Positions 44,494 to 56,004 of a stretch of 64,000 bases of DNA are shown one piece after another. Within the stretch, counting starts at the first letter, position 1. Every line of letters starts with the position of its first letter. Source of the DNA: Azospirillum endophyticum. Lineage in GTDB: Bacteria > Pseudomonadota > Alphaproteobacteria > Azospirillales > Azospirillaceae. The translations under genes and the position numbers were made by a program. Below the pieces are notes generated by a model. That model was given only the letters and a program-made list of their open reading frames with translations, ran no database searches and was not told where the DNA came from. The DNA is taken from the NCBI RefSeq assembly GCF_016595245.1, contig NZ_JAENHM010000030.1, forward strand, positions 270,042 to 334,041. The letters are read 5' to 3'.

Positions 44494-46023
44494 ATGAGCG
44501 ACGCACCCGACACCACCACCCTGGAGCCTGTGCCGCCATCCCCGGCCGCCCAGCCCAATTTCTTCGACCGTGCGCTGGACAACCTGCGCACCCGCTGGCG
44601 CGAGATCGCGGCATCGGCCCGCGGCGCCGTCGGCGCCCCGCCCCGCACCCATCTGCCCAAGGAAGACGCCGAACGGCTGAAGGAGCAGATCGAGGCCTGC
44701 CTGGAATCGCGCGGCGGCGAGGTTTCCGCCCGCGCCCGTGCCGCCCAGCTCGGCCGCACCTATCTGGCGCTCGATCCGCAGGGCCGCCGCAATTTCCTTC
44801 TGATGCTCGCGCGCGACTTCGACGTCGACCGCGACGCGGTGGCGGAGGCGATGGCGACCTTCCAGGCGGCGGCCGATCCGGTCGCCCGCGGCCATGCCGA
44901 GCGGGCGCTCCGCCGCGCGCTCGAGCCGCCGCGCCTGCGCCTGCTGACCCAGTTCAACGCCCTGCCGGAAGGGGTGAAGTTCCTGGTCGACCTGCGGGCC
45001 GAGCTGATGGAGATGGCGCGCGGCGAGCCGCTGCTGCAGGCGCTGGAAGACGACCTGAAGAACCTGCTGCGGGCCTGGTTCGACGTCGGCTTCCTGGAGA
45101 TGCACCGCATCACCTGGGACAGCCCGGCCTCGCTGCTGGAGAAGCTGATCAAGTACGAGGCGGTGCATGAGATCAGCGGCTGGCAGGATCTGAAGGACCG
45201 GCTCGATTCGGATCGCCGCTGCTTCGCCTTCTTCCATCCGCGCATGCCGCACGAGCCGCTGATCTTCGTCGAGGTGGCGCTGGTCCAGGGCATGTCCGAC
45301 ACCGTGCAGGCCCTGCTCGATCCGACGGCGCCGGTCTGCGATCCCAAGAGCGCCGACAGCGCCATCTTCTATTCCATCTCCAACGCGCAGGTCGGGCTGG
45401 CCGGTATCAGCTTCGGCAATTTCCTGATCAAGCGGGTGGTGGACGGGCTGGCGACCGAGTTCCCCAACATCAAGTGTTATGCCACGCTGTCGCCGATTCC
45501 CGGTTTCCGCCGCTGGTTCGACCGGATGCTGGACGGCGACGGCGATGCCCTGCTGACCGGCGCGGAGGCCGAGCGCATCGCCGAGCGTCTGACCGAGCTG
45601 GACCAGGTCGACGATGCCGGGGCGCCGACGGAGGGCGGCGTCGGCATCGACGAGTCGCCGCTGCTCGCCCGGGTCCTCTCCCGTCCCGCCTGGGTGGAGG
45701 ACGAGGAGCTGCTGAAGCGGCTGCGCGGACCGCTGGCACGGATATGCGTCCAGTACCTGACGTCGGTCCAGGAACCGAAGGGCCATGGCCGTGCCCGCGC
45801 GCTGGATCCGGTGGCGCATTTCCACCTGACCAACGGCGCCAGGATGGAGCGGCTGAACTGGCTGGCCGACCGCTCGCCCAAGGGGCTGAAGCAGTCGCTG
45901 GGCATGATGATCAACTACCGCTACCGCCTGGGCGAGATCGACGCCAACCACGAGGCCTACACCGGCGAGGGACGCATCATCACCTCGTCGGCGGTCCGCG
46001 CGCTGGGCAAGGCAGGCGGCTGA
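44494..46023 (+). CDS. Malonyl-CoA decarboxylase
   Basis: A 509-aa enzyme producing acetyl-CoA from malonyl-CoA. The N-terminal helical domain (residues about 60-190) is followed by the acetyltransferase-fold catalytic domain: RRCFAFFHPRMPHEPLIFVE, FYSISNAQVGLAGISFGNFL, PNIKCYATLSPIPGFRRWF and a C-terminal VAHFHLTNGARMERLNWLAD with the catalytic His. It probably balances malonyl-CoA for fatty acid synthesis or malonate use. ATG 44494 precedes the domain; no malonate transporter or matB is adjacent. Confidence 0.92.
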   Translation: MSDAPDTTTLEPVPPSPAAQPNFFDRALDNLRTRWREIAASARGAVGAPPRTHLPKEDAERLKEQIEACLESRGGEVSARARAAQLGRTYLALDPQGRRNFLLMLARDFDVDRDAVAEAMATFQAAADPVARGHAERALRRALEPPRLRLLTQFNALPEGVKFLVDLRAELMEMARGEPLLQALEDDLKNLLRAWFDVGFLEMHRITWDSPASLLEKLIKYEAVHEISGWQDLKDRLDSDRRCFAFFHPRMPHEPLIFVEVALVQGMSDTVQALLDPTAPVCDPKSADSAIFYSISNAQVGLAGISFGNFLIKRVVDGLATEFPNIKCYATLSPIPGFRRWFDRMLDGDGDALLTGAEAERIAERLTELDQVDDAGAPTEGGVGIDESPLLARVLSRPAWVEDEELLKRLRGPLARICVQYLTSVQEPKGHGRARALDPVAHFHLTNGARMERLNWLADRSPKGLKQSLGMMINYRYRLGEIDANHEAYTGEGRIITSSAVRALGKAGG

Positions 46024-46161
46024 CGCGAACAGGCGATCGGTCACTCGGTTGACGGGGCCATTTTGCCTGTTTGCTTCCGGCGCGCTGTGCTATAGACCGG
46101 ACTTCGCCGGCGGTCCGGCGGGTGTTTGCGCACCCGTCGCGGCTGCCTTTGCCATGAGAAC

Positions 46162-46246
<85 letters not shown>

Positions 46247-46337
46247 TGGCAACACCTTGGACCGCATGGACAACACGGATTCGGGCCGCCCGGACGGGCG
46301 CCGCCGGGCCGGACCAACGAGATAGGCTTTCGTTCCG

Positions 46338-47681
46338 ATGAACATCACCGAGACCAGCACCGACGGCCTCAAGCGCGAATTTCAGGTCGTCATTTCCGCC
46401 AAGGACATCGAAGAGAAGGTGAACGGCAAGCTGGAAGAGCTGCGCCGCACGGTCCAGCTGCCGGGCTTCCGTCCGGGCAAGGTGCCGGTCACCGTGATCA
46501 AGCAGCGCTATTTCGGCGGCGTGCTGTCCGAGGTGCTGGAGGACGCCATCTCCGACAGCTCGCGTCAGGCCCTCAGCGAGCGCGGCCTGCGCGTCGCCCT
46601 GCAGCCGAAGATCGAAGTCGAGAAGTACGAGGACGGTGGCGACCTGACCTACAAGATGGCGGTCGAGCTGCTGCCCGACGTCGAGCCGGGCGACTTCTCC
46701 GGCATCGAGCTGGAGAAGCCGGTCGCCGAGGTCACCGACGAGTCGGTGGAAGAGGCGATGGCCCGTCTGGCCTCGGCCCATTCGACCCAGGCCCCGGTCA
46801 CCGAGGACCGTGCCGCCGAGACCGGCGACATCGCGGTCATCGACTTCGCCGGCACGGTCGACGGCGAGGCGCTGGAAGGCATGGACGGCAAGGACTACCC
46901 GCTGGAGCTGGGTGCCGGCCGCTTCGTCCCCGGCTTCGAGGAGCAGCTGGTCGGCGTCAAGGCCGGCGAGCACCGCACCGTCAACGTCACCTTCCCGGAA
47001 GACTACCCGCACGAGCGCCTGAAGGGTGCCGCGACGGTCTTCGAGGTCGACGTCAAGGAGCTGCGCAAGAACGTCCCGGCCGAGGTCAATGACGAACTCG
47101 CCAAGGAGTTCGGCATGGAGAGCCTGGAGAAGATGCGCGAAGCCATCCGCGACCGCATCAAGGGCGAGTATGACGGCCTGTCGCGCCTGCGCGTGAAGCG
47201 CCAGCTGCTCGACAAGCTGGCCGAGGCGCATTCGTTCGAGGTGCCGGCCGGCATGGTCGACATCGAGTTCGAGGGCATCTGGGCCCGCCTGCAGGAAGAG
47301 CTGAAGAACGGCACGGCCGGCGAGGACGCCGACAAGCCCGAGGACGAGCTGAAGGCGGAATACCGCTCGATCGCCGAGCGCCGCGTCCGCCTGGGCCTGC
47401 TGCTGTCGGAAGTCGGCCGCCGCAACAACATCCAGGTCACCCAGGACGAGGTGAACCGCGCCCTGATCAACGAGGCCCGCCGCTTCCCCGGCCAGGAGCG
47501 CCAGGTGTTCGAGTTCTTCAAGCAGAACCAGCAGGCCCTGGAGAACCTCCGCGCCCCGATCTTCGAGGACAAGGTCGTCGACCACATCCTCGATCAGGCC
47601 AAGGTGACCGAGAAGACCGTCAGCGTCGAAGAGCTGAGCAAGGACGAGGACGAGGCCGGCAGCGAGTCTGCCGCGGCCTAA
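46338..47681 (+). CDS. tig: Trigger factor
   Basis: A 447-aa ribosome-associated chaperone and prolyl isomerase. The ribosome-binding signature is [20 protein letters not shown] (GFRxGKxP). The PPIase domain (about 155-245) contains [19 protein letters not shown] and [20 protein letters not shown]. The C-terminal helical cradle ends in an acidic tail. It stands at the head of the tig-clpP-clpX series, the usual order. A GC-rich hairpin follows the stop. Confidence 0.96.
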   Translation: MNITETSTDGLKREFQVVISAKDIEEKVNGKLEELRRTVQLPGFRPGKVPVTVIKQRYFGGVLSEVLEDAISDSSRQALSERGLRVALQPKIEVEKYEDGGDLTYKMAVELLPDVEPGDFSGIELEKPVAEVTDESVEEAMARLASAHSTQAPVTEDRAAETGDIAVIDFAGTVDGEALEGMDGKDYPLELGAGRFVPGFEEQLVGVKAGEHRTVNVTFPEDYPHERLKGAATVFEVDVKELRKNVPAEVNDELAKEFGMESLEKMREAIRDRIKGEYDGLSRLRVKRQLLDKLAEAHSFEVPAGMVDIEFEGIWARLQEELKNGTAGEDADKPEDELKAEYRSIAERRVRLGLLLSEVGRRNNIQVTQDEVNRALINEARRFPGQERQVFEFFKQNQQALENLRAPIFEDKVVDHILDQAKVTEKTVSVEELSKDEDEAGSESAAA

Positions 47682-47696
47682 CTCCCCAAAAGGAGT

Positions 47697-47722
47697 GGGG
47701 GCGGGCTACCATCCGCCCCCAA
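47697..47722 (+). terminator. Hairpin between tig and clpP
   Basis: TGGGGGCGG (47697-47705) pairs with CCGCCCCCA (47714-47722). It lacks a U-run, so it could be a partial terminator or an mRNA stability hairpin between tig and clpP. Confidence 0.5.
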
Positions 47723-47793
47723 AGGTTCCTATATGTGGTTCCGTGCCGGCAACGATCACCGGTTCAGCCAACTGCGGGGGCAGGGAAGAACAC

Positions 47794-48420
<627 letters not shown>

Positions 48421-48676
48421 GCCGCCTGTCCTCGGCCCTTCCAACAAAGGGTTGATCGGGTCGTGACGCTGTTGTTGAATGGCAGTGACACGATCCGGTC
48501 ATCAGGGGAAGCCCGCGAGGGATTACAGGTGTGCGGATCGTGATGCGTCACTATATAGGCGCATGACCCTGTCGCGGACGCCGTCCGCGATAACCTGAGT
48601 AGGACCGGCGTCGGGGGGCGCCGCGAACGGGTATGGTTCCCAAGGACCACGCCTCCCGCGAGATGACGGAGTACCG

Positions 48677-49939
48677 ATGAGCAAGTCCAGCAGCGGCGAT
48701 TCGAAGAATACGCTCTACTGCTCCTTCTGCGGCAAGAGCCAGCACGAGGTCCGCAAGCTGATTGCCGGTCCGACGGTGTTCATCTGCGATGAATGCGTCG
48801 AACTGTGCATGGATATCATTCGCGAGGAGAACAAGACGACCCTCGTGAAGTCCCGCGACGGGGTTCCGACTCCGCGCGACATTCATGCGGTACTCGACGA
48901 TTACGTCATCGGGCAGTCCTACGCCAAGCGCGTGCTGTCGGTGGCGGTCCACAACCATTACAAGCGCCTCGCCCACGGGACGAAGCACAACGACGTTGAA
49001 CTGGCGAAGTCGAACATCCTGCTGATCGGCCCGACCGGCTGCGGCAAGACGCTGCTGGCCCAGACCCTGGCCCGCATCATCGACGTTCCCTTCACCATGG
49101 CCGACGCCACGACGCTGACCGAAGCTGGCTATGTCGGCGAGGACGTCGAGAACATCATCCTCAAGCTGCTCCAGGCCGCCGACTACAATGTCGAGCGGGC
49201 GCAGCGCGGCATCGTCTACATCGACGAGGTCGACAAGATCAGCCGCAAGTCCGACAACCCGTCGATCACCCGCGACGTGTCGGGCGAGGGCGTGCAGCAG
49301 GCCCTGCTGAAGATCATGGAAGGCACCGTAGCCTCGGTGCCGCCGCAGGGCGGACGCAAGCATCCGCAGCAGGAATTCCTGCAGGTCGACACCAGCAACA
49401 TCCTGTTCATCTGCGGCGGCGCCTTCGCCGGGCTGGACAAGATCATCGCCCAGCGCGGCAAGGGCACCAGCATAGGCTTCGGCGCCGATGTACGTTCGGC
49501 CGACGAGCGTGCCACCGGCGAGATCCTGCACGAGGTCGAGCCCGAGGATCTGCTGAAATTCGGTCTGATCCCCGAGTTCATCGGCCGTCTGCCGGTGCTG
49601 GCCACCCTGTCCGACCTGGACGAGGGCGCGCTGGTCGAGATCCTGAGCAAGCCGAAGAACGCCCTGGTCAAGCAGTACCAGCGCCTGTTCGAGATGGAGG
49701 ACGTCCATCTGGAGTTCTCCGAGGACGCCATGAGGGCCATCGCCCACAAGGCGATCGCCCGCAAGACCGGCGCCCGCGGCCTACGGTCGATCATGGAATC
49801 GATCCTGCTCGATCCGATGTTCGACCTGCCGGGCCTGACCGGCATCGAGAGCATCCTGGTCAACAAGGAAGTGGTCGAAGGGCGCGCCAAGCCGCTCTAC
49901 GTCCATGCCGAACGGCGCAGCGAGGCGCCAGGCGCCTAG
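48677..49939 (+). CDS. clpX: ATP-dependent Clp protease ATP-binding subunit ClpX
   Basis: A 420-aa AAA+ unfoldase. The N-terminal C4 zinc-binding domain uses C15, C18, C37 and C40; Walker A is GPTGCGKT (118-125), Walker B lies in [10 protein letters not shown], and the ClpP-contacting IGF-type loop lies in [10 protein letters not shown]. The zinc domain docks SspB. The length is normal. A strong terminator follows, so clpX is not continuous with the downstream chemoreceptor. Confidence 0.97.
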   Translation: MSKSSSGDSKNTLYCSFCGKSQHEVRKLIAGPTVFICDECVELCMDIIREENKTTLVKSRDGVPTPRDIHAVLDDYVIGQSYAKRVLSVAVHNHYKRLAHGTKHNDVELAKSNILLIGPTGCGKTLLAQTLARIIDVPFTMADATTLTEAGYVGEDVENIILKLLQAADYNVERAQRGIVYIDEVDKISRKSDNPSITRDVSGEGVQQALLKIMEGTVASVPPQGGRKHPQQEFLQVDTSNILFICGGAFAGLDKIIAQRGKGTSIGFGADVRSADERATGEILHEVEPEDLLKFGLIPEFIGRLPVLATLSDLDEGALVEILSKPKNALVKQYQRLFEMEDVHLEFSEDAMRAIAHKAIARKTGARGLRSIMESILLDPMFDLPGLTGIESILVNKEVVEGRAKPLYVHAERRSEAPGA

Positions 49940-49968
49940 GTCGTCTACAGCTTTTGATAGGTAAGAGA

Positions 49969-49991
49969 GGGGCGCTCCGGCGCCCCTTTTT
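49969..49991 (+). terminator. Rho-independent terminator after clpX
   Basis: GGGGCGC (49969-49975) and GCGCCCC (49980-49986) form the stem, followed by TTTTTC. It ends the clpX transcript. Confidence 0.88.
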
Positions 49992-50215
49992 CATTCTCGG
50001 TAGTATTGTTGAGTTCTTCCAAGCTCAGACGGTCTTTGAATGCAGGAAGCGCAACCCGGTTTCAGGCAATGCCATGATCCCGGAATTAATGAATCGAAAA
50101 ATATAAGCTGATAGGTTTAGCTCGAAAGTTTGGAAGCGCAAGAAAAGCCACGTCGCTCCGGCTCGTGCTTCGGCGATTCCGACCGCTTGGACAAGAAAAT
50201 TGCGGTGGGCGAGCA

Positions 50216-52288
50216 ATGAAAATACGGAATTTCCTCTACGTTTGCCTGACATGCGTCGGAGTGGTCGCTGCCGTTCCCGCGATTTGGCTCGCGGTGCAGG
50301 AGAGCGCATCGGCCGGACGGGCCGCCGACGCGCGCGGCATCGTCGACGTGCTGGGAGCCGCCACCGGGTTCGGCGAGACGATGGCGCTCGAACGCGGTGT
50401 GGTCAACCTGCCGCTGACGGCCGGGAAGCTCCTCGACGACGCCACCCGCGACTCGCTGTCGAAGGTGCGCTCCCAGTCGGATGCGGCACTCGCCCGCTAC
50501 CTTGCCGCCGTCAAGGCTTTGGCGGACCCAAAGGCGATCTCGGAGAGCGCCGGGCTGGCGGACCGCCTGTCGGAAGTCCGCAGCCGGACCGACGGTTGGC
50601 TGGCGAAGGAGGCATCCGCCCGCCCGGCCGACGCGTCGGCGCAGTTCTTCGCCGGGATGGTCAAGGTGGCCGAACAGATCGCCGTGACGACGAACCGTCT
50701 CGGCCATCGTCTGAACGACCTCGACGCGGCCGTCGGCGACCGGGCGGACATCGCGATCCGCGCCGCGGCGCTGCGCGAGCAGGCCGGCCAGCAGTCGGTC
50801 CTGTATCTCCGGGCCCTGGGCACCGGCAAGCCGATGACCCCCGAGGCCGAAGCCGAGGCGATGACGCTGGAGGGGCGGATCATGGCCAACTGGACTTCGG
50901 TGGCCGACGACATCGTCGCCGGCGACATGGAGCCTCCGCTGCGCGCGGCGCTGGAAACCGCGCGCAAGGGCTACATCCAGGGCTTCGGTGCCTTCAAGGC
51001 CCGGGTTCTGGCGGCATCGCGGGCCGGCAAGCCCTATGACCTCGACGGTGCGGAATGGCGCCGCTCGGCCTCCCCGCTGCTCCAGGATCTGCTGGTGATC
51101 CGCGACGCCGGCATCGCCGTCGGCCGGGAAATGGCATCCGACCATCATTCCACGGCGTTCAGCCGCATGTTGCTGGCCATCGGCGTGATGGTGGCCGGAT
51201 TTGCCGCCCTGATCGGCGTTGCGGTCGCGATCACCCGGCGGGCGTCGCGGCCGATCGTCGAACTGGCGGGCGTCGTCGGGCTGATCGCCGGCGGACGGCG
51301 CGACGTCGAGGTGCCGCACCGGCAGCGCAGCGACGAAATCGGCGAGATGGCCGCAGCGATCGACGTCCTGCAATCCCGGGCCCGGGAGGCCGATGCCGCC
51401 GAGTCCCGGCGCCGCACGGACCTGGAGGAGCGCGAGGAGAACCGCCGCATCATGGAGCAGGTGACCAAGGAGTTCGTGGCCCAGCTCGAAACGGTGGTCG
51501 GCCATCTTTCCACGACGGCCGAAGCCGTGCGCGGCAATTCGGAACAGCTGACCTCGGCGGCCGAGAGCGCCTCCTCGCTGACGTCGTCGGTGGCCTCCGC
51601 CTCGGAACTGGCGAACGGCAACATCCAGACGGTGGCGGCGGCGGCCGAGCAGCTCCAATCCTCCATCGGCGAGATCAGCCGGCGGATCGACGACGCCTCG
51701 CGCGTCGCCCAGGAGGCCGTGCGTGAAGCCGGAAGCACCGCCGGGATCGTCGCCACCCTGGCCGACCGGGCGGCCGGCATCGGTTCGGTCGTGGACATGA
51801 TCAGCTCGATCGCCTCCCAGACCAATCTCCTGGCGCTGAACGCGACGATCGAGGCGGCGCGCGCCGGCGAAGCGGGCAAGGGCTTCGCCGTCGTCGCCAG
51901 CGAGGTCAAGAACCTCGCCGGGCAGACGGCCAAGGCGACGGAGGACATCCAGCTCCGCGTCGGCGAGATCCGCGACGTCAGCGGCAGCGCAGCCACGGCG
52001 ATCAACGCCATCAGCCGCACCGTCACCGCGATCAGCGAGGCCGCCTCGGCCGTCGCCGCCGCGGTGGAGGAGCAGAATGCCGCCACCCGCGAGATCGCCC
52101 GCAACATCCAGGCGGCGGCCCAGGGCACCGTCGAGGTGTCCGGCAGCATCGGACAGGTCGCATCGACCGCGGAAAGCACGCGCGTGGCGTCGGGAGAGCT
52201 GCTGAGCGCGTCGCGCGGCCTGTCGCACGAGGCCGGAAGCCTGCGAACGACCGTCGATGCCTATGTGAACCGCCTCAGAACCGCCTGA
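50216..52288 (+). CDS. Methyl-accepting chemotaxis protein
   Basis: A 690-aa transmembrane chemoreceptor. TM1 is near residues 5-27 ([20 protein letters not shown]), followed by a periplasmic helical region of about 290 residues, TM2 ([20 protein letters not shown]), a HAMP linker ([20 protein letters not shown]) and the signalling hairpin with the conserved tip region ([20 protein letters not shown], then [18 protein letters not shown]). The ligand is unknown. ATG 50216 fits the signal-anchor. It lies between clpX and lon, which are usually neighbours, and has its own upstream region of about 220 bp. Confidence 0.93.
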   Translation: MKIRNFLYVCLTCVGVVAAVPAIWLAVQESASAGRAADARGIVDVLGAATGFGETMALERGVVNLPLTAGKLLDDATRDSLSKVRSQSDAALARYLAAVKALADPKAISESAGLADRLSEVRSRTDGWLAKEASARPADASAQFFAGMVKVAEQIAVTTNRLGHRLNDLDAAVGDRADIAIRAAALREQAGQQSVLYLRALGTGKPMTPEAEAEAMTLEGRIMANWTSVADDIVAGDMEPPLRAALETARKGYIQGFGAFKARVLAASRAGKPYDLDGAEWRRSASPLLQDLLVIRDAGIAVGREMASDHHSTAFSRMLLAIGVMVAGFAALIGVAVAITRRASRPIVELAGVVGLIAGGRRDVEVPHRQRSDEIGEMAAAIDVLQSRAREADAAESRRRTDLEEREENRRIMEQVTKEFVAQLETVVGHLSTTAEAVRGNSEQLTSAAESASSLTSSVASASELANGNIQTVAAAAEQLQSSIGEISRRIDDASRVAQEAVREAGSTAGIVATLADRAAGIGSVVDMISSIASQTNLLALNATIEAARAGEAGKGFAVVASEVKNLAGQTAKATEDIQLRVGEIRDVSGSAATAINAISRTVTAISEAASAVAAAVEEQNAATREIARNIQAAAQGTVEVSGSIGQVASTAESTRVASGELLSASRGLSHEAGSLRTTVDAYVNRLRTA

Positions 52289-52495
52289 TCCGGCGAAAAA
52301 GGGGAGGGAAGCGGCGGTTTCCGGCTGCGTTGCGGCTTGGAAACCGCCTGTGGGACATTTCAGCCCCCTTGAAGGCCGCAGGGCCGTGTGCCACGTTAGT
52401 CGGGTGCCGTAGGCGATTCCCGTGCTCACCCCGAGGCGGGGGCTGTGTCAGGCCCATTCCGGGCTGGCGGCGATCCATTCATTGAGGCCCTGCCC

Positions 52496-54910
52496 ATGAT
52501 CGAACTCTCCCGTGGTGCCCTCTACCCCGTCCTGCCGCTGCGCGACATCGTGGTCTTCCCCCACATGATCGTGCCGCTGTTCGTCGGGCGCGAGAAGTCC
52601 GTGCGCGCGCTGGAAGACGTGATGAAGGATGACAAGCAGATCCTGCTCGTCACCCAGAAGAACGCCGCGCAGGACGATCCGACTCCGGCCGACATCTACA
52701 GCGTCGGCACCGTCGGCACCGTGTTGCAGCTCCTGAAGCTGCCGGACGGGACCGTCAAGGTGCTGGTGGAAGGCGGCCAGCGCGCCGCCATCACCAAGTT
52801 CGCCGACAATGAGGAGTTCTTCCAGGCCCAGGCCGAGCTGGTCGAGGAAAAGACCGGCGAGAACCAGGAGCTGGAGGCGCTGAGCCGCGCCGTCGTCTCC
52901 CAGTTCGAGCAGTACATCAAACTGAACAAGAAGATCCCGCCGGAAGTGCTGGTCTCGATCAACCAGATCGAGGAAGCCGGCAAGCTGGCCGACACCGTCG
53001 CCTCGCATCTGGCGCTGAAGATTCCGGAAAAGCAGCAGCTTCTGGAATGCGCCACCGTGTCCGAGCGTCTGGAACGCGTCTATGCCTTCATGGAAGGCGA
53101 GATCGGCGTGCTGCAGGTGGAAAAGCGCATCCGCAACCGCGTCAAGCGGCAGATGGAGAAGACCCAGCGCGAGTACTATCTGAACGAGCAGCTGAAGGCG
53201 ATCCAGAAGGAACTCGGCGAGACCGAGGACGGCCGCGACGAATCGGCGGAGCTCGAAGAAAAGATCAACAAGACCCGCTTCTCCAAGGAGGCCCGCGAGA
53301 AGGCGCTCGCCGAGCTGAAGAAGCTGCGGTCGATGAGCCCGATGTCGGCGGAAGCCACCGTGGTCCGCAACTACCTGGACTGGATGCTGTCCATTCCGTG
53401 GAAGAAGCGCACCAAGGTGAAGCGCGACCTGAAGCTGGCCCAGAAGGTGCTGGACGACGATCATTACGGTCTGGAGAAGGTCAAGGAGCGCATCCTCGAG
53501 TATCTCGCCGTCCAGAACCGCATGAACAAGGTCAAGGGTCCGATCCTCTGCCTCGTCGGTCCGCCCGGCGTCGGCAAGACCTCGCTCGGCAAGTCGATCG
53601 GCAAGGCGACCGGCCGCAACTTCGTCCGCATGTCGCTGGGCGGCGTCCGTGACGAGGCCGAGGTGCGCGGTCACCGCCGCACCTACATCGGCTCGATGCC
53701 CGGCAAGGTCATCCAGGGCATGAAGAAGGCGAAGTCGTCGAACCCGCTCTTCCTGCTCGACGAGATCGACAAGCTCGGCGCCGACTGGCGCGGCGACCCG
53801 TCGTCGGCCCTGCTGGAGGTCCTGGATCCGGAGCAGAACGGCACCTTCAACGACCATTACCTGGAGGTCGACTACGACCTGTCCGACGTGATGTTCGTCT
53901 GCACCGCCAACACGATGCGCATGCCGCAGCCGCTGCTGGACCGCATGGAGATCATCCGCGTCGCCGGCTACACCGAGGACGAGAAGGTCGAGATCTCCAA
54001 GCGCCACCTGATCGAGAAGCAGATCGAGGCGAACGGCCTGAAGAAGGGCGAGTTCACCATCTCCGACGACGCGCTGCGCGATCTGGTCCGCTACTACACG
54101 CGGGAAGCCGGCGTCCGCTCGCTGGAGCGCGAGATCGCCAACCTCTGCCGCAAGGCGGTCAAGGAGATCCTGCTGAAGTCGGGCGGCAACGCCAAGGTCG
54201 CGGTCACCCGCCGCAACCTCGACAAGTATGCCGGCGTCCGCCGCTTCCATTACGGCGAGGCGGAGCTGGAGGATCTGGTGGGCGTCACCACCGGCTTGGC
54301 CTGGACCGAAGTCGGCGGCGAACTGCTGTCGATCGAGGCCGTCGGCCTGCCCGGCAAGGGCCGCGTCACCACCACCGGCAAGCTGGGCGACGTGATGAAG
54401 GAATCGGTCCAGGCGGCCGAGAGCTACGTCAAGTCGCGCGCCGTCGCCTTCGGCATCAAGCCGACGCTGTTCGAGAAGAAGGACATCCACGTCCACGTTC
54501 CCGAAGGCGCTACGCCGAAGGACGGCCCGTCGGCCGGCGTCGCCATGGCCACCTCCATCGTCTCGGTGCTGACCGGCATTCCGGTCCGCAAGGACGTGGC
54601 GATGACCGGCGAGATCACGCTGCGCGGCCGGGTCCTGCCGATCGGCGGCCTGAAGGAGAAGCTGCTGGCCGCCTTGCGCGGCGGCATCAAGCATGTGCTG
54701 ATCCCGAAGGACAACGAGAAGGATCTGGCGGACATCCCGGACAACGTGAAGCGCGGTCTGGAGATCATGCCCGTCGGTACGGTGGACGAAGTGCTGCGCA
54801 ACGCGCTCGTCCGCCCGCTGGAGCCGATCGAGTGGACCGAGCCGGAGGTCGACGCGGCCGCGGCGAAGGCCCAGGAGAAGGGCGCCGACGGCGACGCCCT
54901 GCGTCACTGA
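52496..54910 (+). CDS. lon: ATP-dependent protease Lon
   Basis: An 804-aa AAA+ serine protease. The N-terminal LonN domain begins [20 protein letters not shown]; Walker A is GPPGVGKT (355-362); the catalytic dyad is S679 ([11 protein letters not shown]) and K722 ([11 protein letters not shown]), the same numbering as E. coli Lon. It degrades misfolded and regulatory proteins in the cytoplasm. ATG 52496 has GAGG upstream and the conserved start; the open frame before it is short and not conserved. hupB follows after 196 bp. Confidence 0.97.
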   Translation: MIELSRGALYPVLPLRDIVVFPHMIVPLFVGREKSVRALEDVMKDDKQILLVTQKNAAQDDPTPADIYSVGTVGTVLQLLKLPDGTVKVLVEGGQRAAITKFADNEEFFQAQAELVEEKTGENQELEALSRAVVSQFEQYIKLNKKIPPEVLVSINQIEEAGKLADTVASHLALKIPEKQQLLECATVSERLERVYAFMEGEIGVLQVEKRIRNRVKRQMEKTQREYYLNEQLKAIQKELGETEDGRDESAELEEKINKTRFSKEAREKALAELKKLRSMSPMSAEATVVRNYLDWMLSIPWKKRTKVKRDLKLAQKVLDDDHYGLEKVKERILEYLAVQNRMNKVKGPILCLVGPPGVGKTSLGKSIGKATGRNFVRMSLGGVRDEAEVRGHRRTYIGSMPGKVIQGMKKAKSSNPLFLLDEIDKLGADWRGDPSSALLEVLDPEQNGTFNDHYLEVDYDLSDVMFVCTANTMRMPQPLLDRMEIIRVAGYTEDEKVEISKRHLIEKQIEANGLKKGEFTISDDALRDLVRYYTREAGVRSLEREIANLCRKAVKEILLKSGGNAKVAVTRRNLDKYAGVRRFHYGEAELEDLVGVTTGLAWTEVGGELLSIEAVGLPGKGRVTTTGKLGDVMKESVQAAESYVKSRAVAFGIKPTLFEKKDIHVHVPEGATPKDGPSAGVAMATSIVSVLTGIPVRKDVAMTGEITLRGRVLPIGGLKEKLLAALRGGIKHVLIPKDNEKDLADIPDNVKRGLEIMPVGTVDEVLRNALVRPLEPIEWTEPEVDAAAAKAQEKGADGDALRH

Positions 54911-54995
54911 CCGGGATGGCGGCCGCGATCACCTTGCGGCCGCCGCCGGTTGCGTGACTTTTGGGGAGATGAGGAGCTTTGCCGCCCGGCGGGAA

Positions 54996-55024
54996 TTGAC
55001 GGGCGGCAAGCGCTGTGCTTATCC
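54996..55024 (+). promoter_or_regulatory. Candidate promoter of hupB
   Basis: TTGACG (54996-55001), a 17-base spacer, then TTATCC (55019-55024), giving a 5' leader of about 75 bases before the hupB GTG. HU being transcribed separately from lon is plausible for its high abundance. Confidence 0.55.
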
Positions 55025-55106
55025 TTTGCTTCCAAAAAGTCGTGGACGAACAGTCCTGGGGCGACTTTTGTCGTTCAGTATTTGCTGAATTTCGAAGGGG
55101 GATTGC

Positions 55107-55379
55107 GTGAACAAGAACGATCTCGTGGCGCATGTTGCCGAAGCGTCCGGTTTGTCCAAGACCGACGCCACGAAGGCCGTCGATGCCGTGTTCGACAGCA
55201 TCGCCGAATCCTTGAAGAACGGCGATGAGGTCCGTCTGGTCGGCTTCGGCACCTTCGCGGTGGCCGAGCGCCCCGCGACCGAAGGCCGCAACCCGCGCAC
55301 CGGCGAGAAGATCGACATCCCGGCGTCGAAGCAGCCGAAGTTCAAGGCGGGCAAGACCCTCAAGGACGCCTTGAACTGA
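55107..55379 (+). CDS. hupB: DNA-binding protein HU
   Basis: A 90-aa nucleoid protein: NKNDLVAHVAEASGLSKTDA, then RLVGFGTFAVAERPATEGRN with the DNA-intercalating NPRTGEKIDIPASKQPKFK beta arm. The start is GTG 55107 preceded by GAAGGGGG. The lon-hup order is standard in proteobacteria. It is followed by tRNA-Val. Confidence 0.96.
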   Translation: MNKNDLVAHVAEASGLSKTDATKAVDAVFDSIAESLKNGDEVRLVGFGTFAVAERPATEGRNPRTGEKIDIPASKQPKFKAGKTLKDALN

Positions 55380-55474
55380 GCTTGAAGTGAGGCCCGCTGT
55401 CAGGGCATAGTGCCGCCGGCCGGGCATTCACCCGGCCGGTTCGTATTTCGGGCCGGCCTGCCTTCCGGTCCTTC

Positions 55475-55549
55475 GGGCGATTAGCTCAGCGGTAGAGCGT
55501 CTCGTTTACACCGAGAATGTCGGGGGTTCGATCCCCTCATCGCCCACCA
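55475..55549 (+). tRNA. tRNA-Val (TAC)
   Basis: A 75-nt cloverleaf: acceptor GGGCGAT/ATCGCCC, D-stem GCTC/GAGC, anticodon stem TCTCG/CGAGA with loop TTTACAC (anticodon TAC), T-arm GGGGG TTCGATC CCCTC, discriminator A and encoded CCA. Confidence 0.97.
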
Positions 55550-55578
55550 ATCTTTTCAACGATTTAGCTGCGATGCCC

Positions 55579-55600
55579 AGGCCCCTCCGAGGGGCCTTTG
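55579..55600 (+). terminator. Terminator after tRNA-Val
   Basis: AGGCCCCT (55579-55586), loop CCG, AGGGGCCT (55590-55597), then TTG T: a compact stem 30 bases after the tRNA. Confidence 0.75.
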
Positions 55601-56004
55601 TCGTATCTGGCCGGCAATCGGGTGGTTGGGGGCCGACGATCCCGCCGGCGTTTCGGCGATGGCCAGCCGCGGATTTGCGGTTTCCTCAGCGCTGCGCTCG
55701 GCCGGATGTCGGGCAAAGCGGGGCGGGGACAGGCGAGGAGGCCCAGGATAAACTCCCTCTGACGATGCGGACACTCAACCTCCAGGTCTACGCCCGCCGC
55801 TCGCTTCCCATCCATCCGTAGACGCGAAGGGGCCTACCTCCCAAAAAAGGGTAGGAAAGGCGGTCAATCCACCCATCCGATGGAGCTGTTGATATCCGAA
55901 TGTGTTTTGGGCACGGATTGCGTGTGGAATGCTCCCGACTTAGCCAGTGCCGTCGGCGTGGCCTGCCGGGATCGTCGACCCTCAACTCGAAAGGCGATAG
56001 CCCC
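55601..56004. other. Intergenic region, no supported gene
   Basis: About 400 bp between the tRNA terminator and the next gene. Short open frames on both strands show no ribosome-binding site or recognisable protein. A weak hairpin CCTACC/GGTAGG lies near 55836-55857. Confidence 0.4.

Noticed and set aside
52448..54907. An 819-codon frame antisense to lon
   Set aside because: Leu/Asp/His-rich shadow of the lon frame with no domain or ribosome-binding site.
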